This document shows, piece after piece, positions 11,983 through 25,200 of a stretch of DNA of 64,000 nucleotides. Below the pieces are notes generated by a model, which was given only the letters and a program-made list of their open reading frames with translations, had not been told where the DNA came from and did no database searches. Position 1 is the stretch's first letter, and every line of letters begins with the position of its first letter. This DNA comes from Tulasnella sp. 424. Taxonomy: Eukaryota; Basidiomycota; Agaricomycetes; Cantharellales; Tulasnellaceae. The DNA is taken from positions 62,001-126,000 of the forward strand of contig WSUB01000063.1 in the NCBI GenBank assembly GCA_019633425.1, in the 5' to 3' direction. Both the position numbers and the translations under genes were made by a program.

Positions 11983-12869
11983 AAAGGGCGGACCAAGCCT
12001 ACCTTGGCCGATTGTTGAACGAGTGCAAGTGAGATAGGCCCGCCAGGAGAACGGATAATAGAGGAGAAACTGCGGATATGTCGGATGATTTGGACGAAGT
12101 CTTGCTATTGGGTCCAATAGGTCGACCGATGGAGAGTCGTCGGGGGCCAGCCGGGCACGAGCCCGAGGTTTGTCAGCAGGTGGTGTAACATGCGGTCACA
12201 TTCAGGGTCTTCAAGGGGGCTGGACGTTTTGGCTCGCAACCTCAGTCAGCCCCTTGGCAAATGTCGCACGTCTTTTCTGTTATGAAACCTCCACCCTTCT
12301 TTTTTTGATTGTATTTCTGTTTTGGGAATTTTTGGATACACATTTTGACTTATGTTATTCACAACCTGTAGACTCTTGCATATGTTTATCGGCACCGTTT
12401 TTTCTGTTTCTATGCGTTCGAATTAACCATCCTGAATTGAGTGACTGCGAGGGGGTAACTTGGCAGGTTCAGACCTAGGAGTGCCGCCGTGGGCGGGGCG
12501 GACCGCGTCACTGCCACCCCTTAAGAAGTGGCTGCTGTCGCGAAGGAAGCCGCTGACATGAGCGACAGCCGGCCGGAATACGTAGACATCGGCTGACCAA
12601 TCTCGTTTTGGCGTCTCAGATTCCGCGGTCCAAGCTTCTTTCCGAAGGCACTACCTTAGAGTCTGCGCCCCCGAAAGTAAGTGACGCGCAGTGACTCCTG
12701 CGCAGACTGACCACCCAATCCCATCAAGTCGCCGAAATCCCGTCTCCGAACTTCCCATTTTCAGAAGTTCTATTTACTATTTATCTGACCTTGACCTCAA
12801 ACCAGGCCCCATGGCAATTTGCTAACCGCACCCCTTTTCCATCATCTTCAAATCGTTCTCTAACCGTCC
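11983..12869. other. Spacer between TF-1 and TF-2
   Basis: About 890 bp holding the 3' flank of TF-1 and the promoter of TF-2. There is a T-rich patch around 12290-12420. The stretch from about 12790 to the TF-2 start is mildly pyrimidine-rich. No additional gene is supported. Confidence 0.5.
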
Positions 12870-15821
12870 ATGAACAACGACGAGGCTCCAGGAAGTCCAG
12901 GATCGGACGATTCATCGCTGACGACCACCACAAGTCCAACATCACCTAGCGCACCAGGTCCTGGTCCATCTACAAGCCGTTCTCGAGCCAAAAAGATCCC
13001 CCACACTCTCGGAAAAGGTCGGGCATGTCTTAAATGTCGGGCACGTAAAATGGTGAGCCCGTTGTCGAACAAAATTTATGGCGTCGTCGGTGCCCCGTTC
13101 TTCTGCGTTGCCAACGTGTTAAAATATCCAGCGGTGCGATGGGAAGCACCCAACTTGTTCGTCTTGCCTCCGGGCCAATCGGGAGTGCGTCTATGAAGAG
13201 GAACGGTCGCGCACGCAAAAGCTCCTTGACAAGATCGATCAACTCGAGGGGAAACTTTCCGAATTGCAGAGCGCCGCCAACGGATCGGCGTCACCAGCCA
13301 CATCTAACAGGAGTACGCGTCTTTCCTACTATAAATTATCCCGATTCGCGTATCACGAGATGATTTACGTAAACCTCCGTACATCTTTCTTGGCTGAAAT
13401 AGGCTGTGATACCTTGGGTTTTGGGGAGGAGGTGGCAGCTGGTCCCAGTGCCGTGAGTGCTTATGACATCTCAACGCGTCGATACGCGCCTGATTAGTAG
13501 CGAGCACATGCTGATCGGGTATCATATTCCCGGGTGTTTTTCGCCCTCCCACAGAATACAGGTCAATCTTCTTCTTACCATCTTCCACCTCTGGTCGTAG
13601 GTTCCGACGCTTTTCACCTAGGAGGAGGCTCCGCACAGGCAATCGATTTCAGCGGCGACTGGTGGTGGCAAGATCATCCACCTCCACGGATTCAGAAGTT
13701 TCTGTAAGCCTTTGTTCCCCTTCTTATCTGCAATTCGATCTCATTTATTTCCGTTGAACAGCCTTGAAGTATGTCTCGCCCAGAGAGCGCGACCTGCACT
13801 GCATATGCACGTTGGACGCTTCTTCGATTCGCTCAAGTCTTCGAACCCGCCACTTCCAAGTCTGCTCAATGCGATGTATCTGCTCGGATGCAATCTCTCG
13901 AACGTTCCATTGCTAGCATCTCTGGAACAGCTGTACCTTGAGAGAGCGAGGAAGTGTATGGCAGAAGAGCTGCCCCGACCGTGCCTAAACTACGTCCAAT
14001 GGATTCAGGCAAGCTGTTTGGTGACATACTACTTAACTCGTTCGGGGAGGTTCCTTGAAGCCCGACATGAGGTACGTCGTCGCGAAATATTTCACTGCAG
14101 ACTGCTTCGATCGGCTTGACAATGCCGTGATGGTAGCTTTCGGGTGCCTCTAACTTGGTCGTCTCGTGCAACCTTCACAAAATCACCTCGTCAAAATGGT
14201 ACCCTACAGCACAACCTTTGGGACCTCCTGGGAGTGCTTCTACACCCCCGAAAGCGAGTTCGGAAATGCCGAGTCCTAACGAGGCTGCTTTCGTCGTTCC
14301 ACCTTACCTCCCACCACCGAAGGACGCGATAGAGCTCGGTGAAAGGATAGGAGCATTCTGGATGGTTAGTTCGAGCTATCTCTTTATAATCCCCTTGGGC
14401 TGACAAGGCTGATATCCGCGCCAGACCTACGTTGGGGACCATGTCACGAGTTTAGTTTGCGGCTTGCCGCCAAATAGATTCTTTGAAGCCGAGACCGAAA
14501 CCGTTTGGCCACGACCATTCGAAGAGTACGAAAGGGTGAGTAGCCTACTAACAGCTCATGTATATTCGACCTCTAACATGCACAACTGTCCAGAGCTCGT
14601 GTATTATCCCCGATGCCTCGGTACCTAGCCTCTTCGGACCCAATCCTCTCCCTCCATTCAATCCTCCTTGCTCCATGTACGCGCTTCGAGTAAAATCCAT
14701 CGCCCTTTTGGCTCGCGTGAGTTACTTCTCGACGTCATGCACGCCTGGTATGGACAGATGCTTATATTCGCCTGGTGTGACGATCACTCACCGATATACC
14801 TTGTCCATAAATCAACCAATAACAGAGTACAAACTTTCAGCCGACTTCAGGAATCGATTTCAAGTAAGCATTACATGAGTTTCTGCAAAGCGTGGAAAAG
14901 AGCGCTGACGTACGCACTCCACCGCTGGTTGCCTTTCTAGGAGTATCACAACGCGTTGACTGTTTTCCTCAATGGGTTGCCCTCGATTACGCATGACCCC
15001 ACTGATCAGGAGATCGATTTTGATCCGCCAATACCGGTCAATATCGGCATCTTCCTCATTCAAACCATGGCCCTCGTTGGCTTCGTTCATTTGTACAGCG
15101 CCCTGAACATCGATCACAATACAAGTCCGGCATCTGGGCCATTATGGACACTATATCAAAACCGGCTTGCAATATGCAAGCGCGCCGTTGCTTTGGTGAA
15201 GCAAGTCCATGAAGCTGGTTTACCTTTCAAAACCCTACCTACCACTTGTGGGGTGAGTCATCCCACGCTCAGATCCCTGAACTCCTGTTCGCTTGGCATT
15301 GTGATCCGCGAACATTTGAACAGAACTTCTTTACGAGATTTTCGTTCGGGTCGCTGGCCGTCGCGCCTTCGTGTGGCCGGTCCAGCCCCTCAGGGCGGCT
15401 TCCCATCGAAATTATTTATTTCTATTCTGTTATTCAATCTCTGACTTCGTGCATTCCTTTTCCATCAGTTTGCCTGGTGTGCAATTGCCAGGGCTTTGGC
15501 TCAGCATATTCGGAGGCTTGTCCCCCTGGCTCAAGTGGGCGGGTCGCCGTTGGTGGAGCTTGAGGCCACTCGGAAGGAATATGATCTTCTTGTAGCAGCG
15601 ATATCAGGGATGAGTATTCAGTTACCCATTCTAAGTGCGACTTGCGTGCTTCGTCTGGGTTGTTAATTGGAACTGACTCCTTCACCCGTTCCACAGGCTA
15701 CCAGCTCGAGCGATTGACCGATTTCCTCGAAGGTCGCGACGAAGGAGATCTGTTTCTTGCTACAGCTGTCGGAAGCAGCAATAGCTCCACTCCTCTGACC
15801 TTTGATAACCATACCCCGTAA
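12870..15821 (+). CDS. Zn(II)2Cys6 transcription factor, paralogue 2 (TF-2)
   Basis: Twelve-exon model: join(12870..13052, 13132..13312, 13403..13452, 13555..13703, 13762..14071, 14137..14364, 14425..14535, 14594..14747, 14826..14863, 14941..15252, 15469..15613, 15697..15821), 661 aa, all phases close. A Ser/Thr/Pro-rich N-terminus precedes the zinc cluster CLKCRARKMRC / DGKHPTCSSCLRANREC. Here the intron lies between KM and RC, before the third Cys, unlike TF-1 and TF-3. A coiled coil follows (QKLLDKIDQLEGKLSELQ), then a region collinear with TF-1: WWWQDHPPPRIQKFL, LLNAMYLLGC, SCLVTYYLTRSGRFLEA, IELGERIGAFWM, WPRPFEEYER. The donor ending exon 8 at 14747 was chosen because it restores alignment with TF-1. 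The adjacent, same-strand arrangement suggests tandem duplication. Confidence 0.85.
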
Positions 15822-18042
15822 CAACGGTTTTGTGGGGCGATACAAGGTATTCCACCGTGCGGTTTACGTTCAGGCTCCACATGGTCTCATTATTTCCTTC
15901 ACTTCAGGATCGCGGGACTGTAGCCGAGAATTTTCGAGTTCTTCGGTATCTCCGCTTATCCCTTTCGCCTGCTGTTTTCTTCGAAAATGATACTAGATTA
16001 GAGTTTTACCTTCATATGGACCCTTGGACTCTTTCTCTTTCTCTTGTGACTGGCTCTATGTTTTCCTTTCCTCTTTCGGCGGAGCCGCATGGACGTTTAC
16101 GATAATTTACGATAGCGTCTCCTGTCTTTAACTGGCTTGCACTGCATTGTTGTAACGGACTCGATATGCTAAAAAAAATCACGTTGTTCACGCCGGAGTG
16201 CTCTTTTCCCCGGCAGCTGCCGCGTGCATCGAGGCCAACTATATCTTGGGGGCCAGAGTGGGATGCGGGTTCAGGTGACTCGCTGCGCAGTGAGTAAGGC
16301 GTGTTTAGAAGATCAATTGTGCATGGCTCGGCTGTAGACTTCTAGCGCCTCCACGACACAGCACATCCGGTCTGCTGGACTCTGTATCCCTAATTGTAAT
16401 ACAATTGAGAGCTAAATTGGAAACACATGATCCCTGGCCGAATATTCAAGAATGTCGGACGGAATCGAGAACACAGGAGTCTATGGGGTACCACCGAAAT
16501 CAAGACAAAATATCCCAAAAGGGTTGACGTGCGGAGTAAGATAGGTCACAAGGCTTTGATATTAAGGATCCATGTCAGTATTTGTGCTTCTGGGGCGTAG
16601 ATAAGTCGGTGCGTCGAGAGAAGGTTCCTTGAGCGGGTTTGTCGATTTGTTATGTGCCCCAGTTTCAGTGCATCGCGCGTTCGAAGGAGAGCTACGGCAG
16701 GAGACCCGATATCACCATAAGGCAGTTAGGCACAGTAAACCTGAGAATATGTGTTCGTCTTGAGTACCACGTCGGATTTGGTCGTTCGCTTAACACAGCA
16801 GGCATGCGGTCCGACCGCAGTGAATGGTAAGGTATGCCATCCGCCTAGAGTTCTGAGCCGCGGATCACTTGCATCAAATAACACGGCAGTGAGAGCTGCA
16901 CTGATAAGCCCCTCTCAGAGATCAAAAGCAAGGAGGGCCCCTCTTGCTTGCAAAACCGTCTACTGAAAAGGCAAGTTTGCGATAAAAGCTAGGATAGTCC
17001 GGCCAATAATGCCAGGTCTTCTTGCACGAAATTGGTCCCTCTTTTCTGGAACGGGAGTTTAAGTGAGAAACAGCCAGCTGGCAGGTCGTGAGAGAAGGAC
17101 AAGTCAGCTCCAGACCCTTGACGCTGATTAACCGCCCATGTTCCGAAAAGAACGATCAGGAGTTGCACTTGCTAGGGACACCTTTGGCTTCCCTTCAAAG
17201 CCGCCTAGCATGTGAGGTATAGGATGCCGAAGAAACGTCCAAGGGGTACATATCTGAACCGCTTGGGCTCAAAGACTTCGGCAGTTCCGGCCGCGGAATA
17301 TCTCTGACACCAGTGGTATGACAAATCTCGACACTCCCCCCCAGTAACTGGTTATCGAGCGAACGGCATAGGGGGATGACTTGAGCTTGGCTAGAACATT
17401 TGGGTCGTCAGACGAGACATACGCCGAACAAATTTTGACGACAGAGCTGGGTTATTAAACACGCAACGTGGAGGGTATACACACTGGCATGTACACGAGG
17501 CTATATGTAAACCGGATTACCACCCCCTGGATGATTTGTGTTGTGCGATGGCCGAACAGGGAGTAACGCATTGGACTGTTTTGTCGATACTGGCCTAGGA
17601 TTTGTCTGCAATGGGTAGAGCATTTTTCTGTGCAGATCTCCGAGCACTTAACCAAAGTACTCGCGAAGTTCCTCGAAGCTGATAGCGGATATCGTCTGGC
17701 GCAAAGAAGCCACTACGGTTGCCTTCGACGGGCTTAGATAGCCAAGTAAGGGGTTACGGCTATGCTATAGTCCCTCAATATATGAGCGAATATAAGTATT
17801 TTTGGACTTCGACCATTGAAAAGCAGCAGGATAAAGGTCTGGGGTCGTGTAGGGTGTGCGGGCTTTCGCCGAGCAAACTTGTACAATCGTCGGTGGATTC
17901 GTCAGCAAAACATGTTCGTGTTCGACCACCTCTCCACACCACTGGCAGCGGCGAATCATCCTCAACGCTCATTTTTGATCAAACATTTGTCCTTTTCGAT
18001 TTGCTACTGAGTCTGTGCGCATGACTAGCATCTGAACGTCTA
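15822..18042. other. 2.2 kb without a recognisable gene
   Basis: Region between TF-2 and APN2. Frames on both strands are short (under about 105 codons), overlap one another and contain no recognisable motif. The first few hundred bases are T-rich and probably TF-2 3' UTR. I find no tRNA cloverleaf or repeat that I can support. Confidence 0.45.
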
Positions 18043-20270
18043 ATGCGGATACTAACGTGGAATATAGTTGAGTTGAGCTTTTGTTGCATCGACTTCTATA
18101 ATAATGCTGACCGGTTTGTCCTTTGCAGAATGGTATACGAACTCTACCTCACTATCACCCGTTAGTACCACCCCTACTTCGCGGCTTAAAGCGAACTGAT
18201 GGTGTTTTCAGATGGTACACCCTCAAAACATGCGAGGCCATCCTCTCAGAGCTGAAAGCGGACATCATGTGCTTTCAAGGTTGGTTTTACCGGACAGAGC
18301 CAAGATATTATTTTCTTGAACTGACCGTTGTGTCTCTAGAAATGAAAATAACGCGAACGGCTCTTGAGCGTCCCACTGCTTTACCCGGACCGTATTACGG
18401 ATTCTTCTCGTTCCCGGTCTCAAAAGGAGGTTACAGTGGAGTTGCCGTCTATGCGGACTCTCGAACTGCCATTCCCATCAAGGCAGAGGAGGGCTTGACG
18501 GGGATATTGCAGCCCAAACCACCACTTTCCGAGGAGGAACGCATATCGTCGGCCTCTTCGTACCCGGACTCCGACGATTTTAATTTCTTTCCGGAAGAGG
18601 ACGGCAGTACACCACCTGACTTTGCTACAGCAGAGATCGATTTTGAAGGACGCGCTTTGGTGGTGGACTTTGGACTCTTTGTTCTGATTAATGTTTATTG
18701 CCCTGCGGAAACCTCCGACTCTCGCCTTTCCTTCAAGATGAACTTTCACCGTTTGTTGGAGAAGAGAGTTCGATCGTTGATTGCAGAGGGAAGAGAAGTG
18801 ATCGTCGTTGGGGATATCAACATTGCTGCAACACCACTGGATCATGGTGAAGGATCGTTGGCGAGTCGGCAGGTTGGGTTTTACGAACACCCACCACGAG
18901 CTTGGTACAAGAGTCTGTTGGAGCCAGATGGGCCCATGATCGATGCCGTGAGGAAATGTCATCCGGGGCGGGAGGGAATGTATACTCGTATGTCGATATA
19001 TATCTTCCTCCGCCGCTCTTCCTAACACCCATCCAAACAGACTGGAGCACCCTTTTATCTGCCAGAGGATCAAATTATGGATCACGAATCGACTATATTC
19101 TCATTACAGAAGGCCTCCTCCCTTGGTTTAAATTCGGCGACATTCAGGCAGACATCCTTGGTTCAGACCATTGTCCCGTTTACATCGACTTGCACGACGA
19201 AATCGTCCTTCCATCCGGAGAAACCAGAACGCTGAAATCAATGATGGGCATGGATAGTCAGGTCCCTAGAGATCCTCCCAGGATCTGTGCCAAATTTTGG
19301 GATGAATTCTCTGGAAAGCAAACCCTCGTCTCAGCTTTCTTCACGAGGAAGAAAGAGGACATCAACATGGTGAACGGTGGTGGGTCGAAGACCAACCTCC
19401 GATTACCTCCCGCAGTGGTGGCAGATAGTGGGATAGGCGAAACTCCGGCAACAGAACCAGATATCGCAGAACCCAGCCTTTCTTTATCTCAAAAATCCTC
19501 TCAAAAGGCGCTGGGAAAGAGGAAGCAGACGCCGCTAGATGAACCTACTGTGACGAAACCAACGAAAAAGCCGCCAGTCAAGGAGAAGCCGTCAAAGAAA
19601 GCGAAAATCACCGAAGGGCAAACCAAGCTGTCGTCGTTCTTCGCCCAAGCCTCGCAAGTCAGTAAGACATTATCCACTGCTTCATCATCACACCAGGGCA
19701 AGTCACGGTCGAAAAGTAACTCAGCGGCTCCCACTCCACCCGACACCAACGCTTCCTCAACACCCGCCGTCATGGAGATCATCGATGTTGACTCGGACCT
19801 GGAGACGGACCCTGCGTCAAGCTCACAGGCGCTTGTAGGGGGTTCACAGCTATCAGAAGTTGAACAACTTGAAGCTGATTTGGCGTTCGCCCGTTCGTTG
19901 GCTGAAGAGGACGCAGCGTTGGTGAATCATTCACCCGGGAAACGAAAAGGCGATCCTTCAGCATGGAAATCACTTCTCGCGCCATTGGAGGCACCACTTT
20001 GCACGGTTCACAAAGAACCAAGTAAACGATTTATTGTCAACAAAACGGGTCCCAATAAAGGCAAGGCATTCTACGTCTGTTCGAGGTGAGACACCTGAGT
20101 CTTCACGCATTCCGCACGGCTTGTTGACTTTTCTGCGTTATGATAGACCCGTAGGACCCGGATATGATAAAGGGAGGGCAGAACGATTACGGGAAGAGGT
20201 TAATCCTATGTATCGATGCGACTTTTTCAAGTGGGCTAGTGATGTGAGGCGAGACGCTAAGAAGACGTGA
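18043..20270 (+). CDS. APN2: AP endonuclease 2 (exonuclease III family, APN2/APEX2)
   Basis: Six-exon model: join(18043..18066, 18129..18160, 18212..18279, 18340..18987, 19041..20085, 20147..20270). The first coding exons are only 24 and 32 nt and supply the family N-terminus MRILTWNI|NGIRTLPHYHP. Catalytic-domain motifs follow in order: LKADIMCFQEMKITR (metal-binding Glu), ALVVDFGLFVLINVYCPAE, VVGDINIA, SRIDYILIT and GSDHCPVYID. The C-terminal third is disordered and Lys/Ser-rich. It contains QTKLSSFF, an exact match to the PCNA-binding QxxLxxFF motif, and ends in a GRF zinc finger (CTVHKEPSKRF .. KGKAFYVCSR .. YRCDFFKW). The enzyme is predicted to repair abasic sites and 3'-blocked ends in the nucleus in contact with PCNA. 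The architecture is standard for APN2. Confidence 0.95.
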
Positions 20271-20870
20271 AAGAGATGATCTCTCAAGTTTTTACACCGC
20301 TGGATTCGTTGAGGTGGAATATTTGTGTTCGATGTCTTCTGTCTGGCTTATGGCTCATCGCTATCCCTCGGCTGTCTTCGAACTTTACCTTTTTCGGCGT
20401 CTTCATTCCTTCGTAATAGGGTTCTACTCATTATGATTTGGGTGTTCCGTATTTATATACAACTCGGCACGTCTGTCTGCGGTCGTCAAGTTGAACACTT
20501 CCGCCGGCATCTGTTTCCGTGGGATTTTGTTCCTGGAGTTCTTATTTCTCCTTGCTCATTTCCTTCCCATCCCATCCTCTCCTTTCGTGCCCCAAGTGCA
20601 TTTCGGTCTTGTTTGATCCTCTCACTCTTTTTTACCACTCTCTTTTCTTGGCCTGCTATCGACTGCGAGCAGCGGAGTTGGGCAACTTTTATCCAGTCCA
20701 TTTTCTCATTCCTGCCTCGCTAGTCCACCATCAAACTTTGACACACTTGCACAACTAGACTCCAGCGTAAGTGTCAGCTCCTGGTCCAATACAGATGAGC
20801 CCAAAAACGATTGTTATATGGGATCATGGAGGGGGGATTTTGCTGACGTTTCATGTCTGCAACAGAGACA
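20271..20870. promoter_or_regulatory. APN2 3' flank and C/T-rich promoter/leader of the PL14 gene
   Basis: The segment from about 20540 to 20760 is strongly pyrimidine-rich. A candidate 5' UTR intron is visible: donor GCGTAAGTG near 20767 and acceptor TGCAACAG at 20859-20866, just ahead of the ATG at 20871. A 132-codon frame at 20325-20723 is Leu/Ser/Phe-rich, as expected for read-through of a C/T-rich strand, and is not called. Confidence 0.45.
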
Positions 20871-22225
20871 ATGGTCCGCCTTCTCGGTTTCGCTACTCTC
20901 GCCATCGCCCTCATCTCGACGACGGACGTCCTCGCTCACCCTCATCACCGCATTTCAAAGCACCGTGCCATAGCTCGACGAGCTAGCCACCCTCTCAAAC
21001 GTGCTGGCACAAAAGCTGAGGCCTGCGCCGCGAGAGATGCCGAGCGTGCCAAGACTTCGCTCAGCGCGAGCGGCACCGCGTCCCTGACAGCCACATCAAC
21101 AACCAGTGGCACATCAACCGCTTCACCAAGCACAACACCCAAGGATGACGGCAACAAGGGCACCACCACCCCAGGCTCTTTGCTTGCCGTGCTTCCGCCA
21201 GCTGGAATTCGCGCGGGCTGGACTCTCGCCGGCCCCGATTCCGCAGACGTGAAATCCTTGATACTCTCCGACGACATCTTCGACATTTCAAAGGAGATCA
21301 AAGATCTTCCCCATGACGTCGTGTCTCTTGACGGGAAGAAAGCCATCCATGGTCACATGGAGAAAGGTGAGTTATCTTGTGGCAGCGAAGGATCTAGCTT
21401 TGGGTTTAACGCTCTACTTCGCGTCGTGAAAAGGTGCCGTCGCTCTCAATCCCAGCCCTCTAGGAGGGTTCTCTTTCTATACACCTGGACCAAAAGATTC
21501 CAAGCTGGATCTCACGAAAGCCCGCGAGATTTCCTTTGGGTACAGCGTTAAGTTTTCTAAAGGCTATGAATTTAACAAGGGAGGCAAGCTCCCCGGCGTC
21601 TGTGAGTTCCAGGATAATGGTGCGAGGGTTGTGCTAATCTGCGAGGATTGCAGACGGAGGTGTTGACGAAGACACCGCGGCAACGTGCTCTGGCGGCAGA
21701 CATGACGATGGCTGCTTCTCCTGCCGTTTCATGTTTAGGGCTGAGGGCGCAGGCGAATTGTACCTCTACATCCCGCCGGATAGCAACCGCGACAACCTCT
21801 GCGGCGATGATGGCTATGGCAAGTGCCGAGAGGCGTCGTCTAATGGTAAGACCTACGGCGCCTCTGTTGGCACAGGTCTTTGGTACTTCAAGGCTGGCGA
21901 CTGGACTTCTGTCCGCCAAGTTATCCACCTGAATACTCCTGGCAAGAAGGATGGCTGGGCCAAAGTTTACGTGAACGGCGACTCCAATCCCATTCTCTAC
22001 GTTAAGGAGTTGGTCTTCCGCGACACCGCTGAAAGCGTGTTCCGAGGTATCCAAGCTCAATACTTCCACGGTGGGCACGAATCCGATGTGGGTAGTCTTC
22101 CTCTCTACGGACCGCTGTATGTTGAGTTCTGACTTGGATAACCGTCGACGCAGTGGGCATCTCCTAAGGACCAGGACGCCTGGTTCGCCGACTGGAGCTT
22201 GGCAATCACTCAATACGATAACTAA
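20871..22225 (+). CDS. Secreted polysaccharide lyase, PL14-like
   Basis: Four-exon model: join(20871..21366, 21434..21601, 21654..22087, 22154..22225), 389 aa. The N-terminus MVRLLGFATLAIALISTTDV looks like a cleavable signal peptide. A dibasic-containing stretch and a Ser/Thr/Gly-rich linker (about residues 65-100) follow, then a beta-rich catalytic-type domain. Landmarks are FSFYTPGPKDSKLDL, EISFGYSVKFSKGYEF, KLPGVYGG, FSCRFMFRAEGAGELYLYIP and the C-terminal FHGGHESDWASPKDQDAWF. The last matches the ending I associate with fungal proteins annotated as polysaccharide lyase family 14 (alginate/glucuronan lyase fold). The substrate in fungi is not established, so only family membership is claimed. 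Extracellular action is inferred from the signal peptide. An upstream in-frame ATG at 20853 would disturb the signal peptide and is less likely. Confidence 0.82.
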
Positions 22226-25200
22226 CCGCACCATACCCCATGCAAGCCGGGAGTCGCCTCTAAAATCGAGTCTCCTCGGTCTTCTTTGCGGAATTCGACC
22301 ACCAGTAATCACCCATTCCTCGACTAGATGCTTCCTAGACTATTTTCACTTCATTTCCTTACAAGCTGCACATACCTCCCTCTCCTTGTTGTCTTTGGGC
22401 TCTGCGCTGTGTCGTAGACTGCCACCACCTCTTCCCTGGTCTTCTAAGATTCTCCGTTGGCGGATAGACATTCGCATTCAATATCCGCCCCTTTCTAGGC
22501 TCAGGCACTATCCCTGCACTTCCTACATTTACATTTGCTCGCTCTTTTGTTGGTGTCGTATTCTTGGACAATACAGACCACTGTTTGTTTCCCATATCGC
22601 GTTGCTTCATCAGTGCTTCGGTCGCTGGTGCTGATAGAGTGTGCGCCAACAGATAAGCATAGACAGGTCATGGAGCGACGGGCTGGTCGCAATCCTGATG
22701 ACTTTGTGGCGCGACGTCGGTCCAAGATCGGTATGGCCGCGCCGGTATTGGCATTTCCGGTAGCATCTTCCCCACTAGTCTCAATCACGGCATGATTTAC
22801 CACCTTCCATTCCTTGAGGATAGAAAATTTATCGGCCCGGTTGGAATTCCAAGTCCGCGATGAAGCTGACCTTAGGGAGCTAGCTGCGTGAACACAACGT
22901 GGACTTTTGGGCAGACCCCGACCACTTTTCTTAAACGCGGTTGGAGTAAATCGCGGCTCAATGATTAGCCCCACATATTACTCTCTTACTGGGACCTTTA
23001 TTACCTTTCTGTGCTTGTTGACAAGAAAAGGTGCAATCAGGGGAGGGGGATTAGAAGGAAGTAAGAACCATGATGATTCGCAGGCAAATTCCGCTCCAAC
23101 TGAATTCTTCCCCGCCAATCACATAAGTTCTGTTCACAGCTCTCTCCTCCATTAAGACTCGCAAGGGCTTCTTAGTGAGGGTGGTTGTCAATGACCTTCC
23201 CGGGGGCCCTGGGGGTGCGACAGACCTCGTGCCGCCCTCTAAACAGATGTCCATCTAGGCAGGATTCACCGTCTCTCGAGCTGGCTTCCCTCAAAGTGAA
23301 GCCTGCTTTGAAGACGGTGTGGTGCCTGTGGGAAGTGCGCGGCTTGACATTCACCGACGGCTACGCAGCAACGGCCTGACGGTTGTGTCCGACTTCACGC
23401 AGCTCCAGTTCAGTGATCTTGAGACTCAGTATAGTCACAATACACGATACACCTCGGCATCTCTGAAGTTTGTTTTTAAGGCCGCCGAGAGCTTCATCTC
23501 TAAGTCAGATGTTTTCTCACTCCGCTAGGCAAACTTCAGGCCGCGACACCGCAAAATCAAGTTACACAATCAGCACGGAAAGGGCTCGTCCGTCCTTACG
23601 AAGTTGGGTGTATGCCTCCGCTCTCCTCACGCCTTCCTTTGACCCCCAACCCCCTTCAATATCGGAATCCGGACATCGATCCTGATTCAACGACACTTCC
23701 TCGTCGAAACGATATCACAAGCTTCTCTGCTGCTGTCGGGGATCGAACTAATCATGGATATACTCTTGGGCCGTTACTGCCCCTTTTTCCCTGCGATTCA
23801 TCGGTGCACAGAAGGTTCGTGACAGGTGTCTCTCCTGCAAGTAAACTGGGCACAGGAGCTTTTCTGGGGCCCGAGTTCAACCACCTCGAGCACCAGCGTA
23901 GTGAACGAGACATTGACCGTCTCTTCGATTGGTCCAAATCAGCGTACTGTCGTATTTCGTTAATACGGGATGTTCCACGTCCCATGGATCTTTTTTGAGC
24001 ATGGATTTGGACCTTCCATTATGGAATCTTCAGGAACGTTCGTGAAAATTTTCCAAGAACGCCACTATTAACGAAATACTACAGTATCCGGTGTACGTTT
24101 GTCTAACTCTGGCGCTTCTGTTTCGAGTCCCAATACGACTGCAGTTCCAGTGAGCCGGAAAATTCTCAGGTCAATCAAAATTTCGACAGATTGAACACAA
24201 GGTTAATGTCGACGGGACAGTCATGTTGTAGCTTGCATTATGCTTCCTATCGCAATTCCTGACATCCGAAGACTGGTGTGAAGAGGGATCGTGGCCTGGG
24301 GAAAGGTCGCCACAGCTGCGAAGCCAGGAACCCCCTACGTGGGAAGATACGAGATCATTCCAATAGGCTCTTGAGGGCTACGGTGGTCGTATACGTATGC
24401 CCAGATGCATCGGAGTTGGCAGAGTCGGTGGCCGATAAAAAATGCTAGCGTTGGCTGTACGGTAAAGACGCTGCGCAGCTGGTGTACCTGAACGTCATAT
24501 GCAGAGTCGGTTTGAAGTCACATCGGACGTAAAGGATTAAGGCACTGTGCAATCGATACGATCGATTACTTGCTGTCGTTGTTGCACTGCGCGATGATGA
24601 CACCACGAGGACCGACCGGAAGACCGTGTTACCGACTGCTTACGTAAGTCGGTCATCGCTTTGGCTCTTTGTTTGTTCGCTGTGGGGCAGGACGCACAGC
24701 TCGATAGCCCACTAGGCTGCTGGAATCGCTCGCAGTTGCTACAACCTCCGCAGTGATGGCTTTCCATCAGTATTTCTCCGAGAGCTTTTCAAGCCACTGT
24801 CCAAATTCTGCGGGGCCGTTTTGCGACAGTCACGCGACGCTTGGGAGGCACCGCCTATAACCTGCTTGCGGTAGCCCAGACAAGCAAACCTAGACTTTTT
24901 GGGGTACCGGCACTTGATACGAGATGCTGCCGAAGAGTTACCCTTGATTGTGGCTTTGTAATTGCAGAGTCTTTGGCCGTCTATCACAAGCAACGTCTCC
25001 AACTTTGGCCGGGTTTGTCTCACTCGGTTTTCTTTCGAAAGTTACCAGCCAGGTCCTTTCAAAAGATACGTGGTGAAAATTCCGGGTCACCCGGATTAGA
25101 TGGAAAAATACCACTCTCCACGACGACCCTGGCCGGCTCTAGTCAGCTGTGGTTCCACCAAAAAGCGGGAATTCACGGCCTTCTCAACATGTTGTGCGTT

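Noticed and set aside
20325..20723. 132-codon Leu/Ser/Phe-rich frame upstream of the PL14 gene
   Set aside because: It reads through the pyrimidine-rich promoter and leader. Such frames arise from composition alone, and it has no recognisable feature.
22501..22974. 157-codon minus-strand frame downstream of PL14
   Set aside because: Arg/Ser-rich, Cys-scattered composition without a motif. It overlaps a plus-strand frame of similar length; probably chance.
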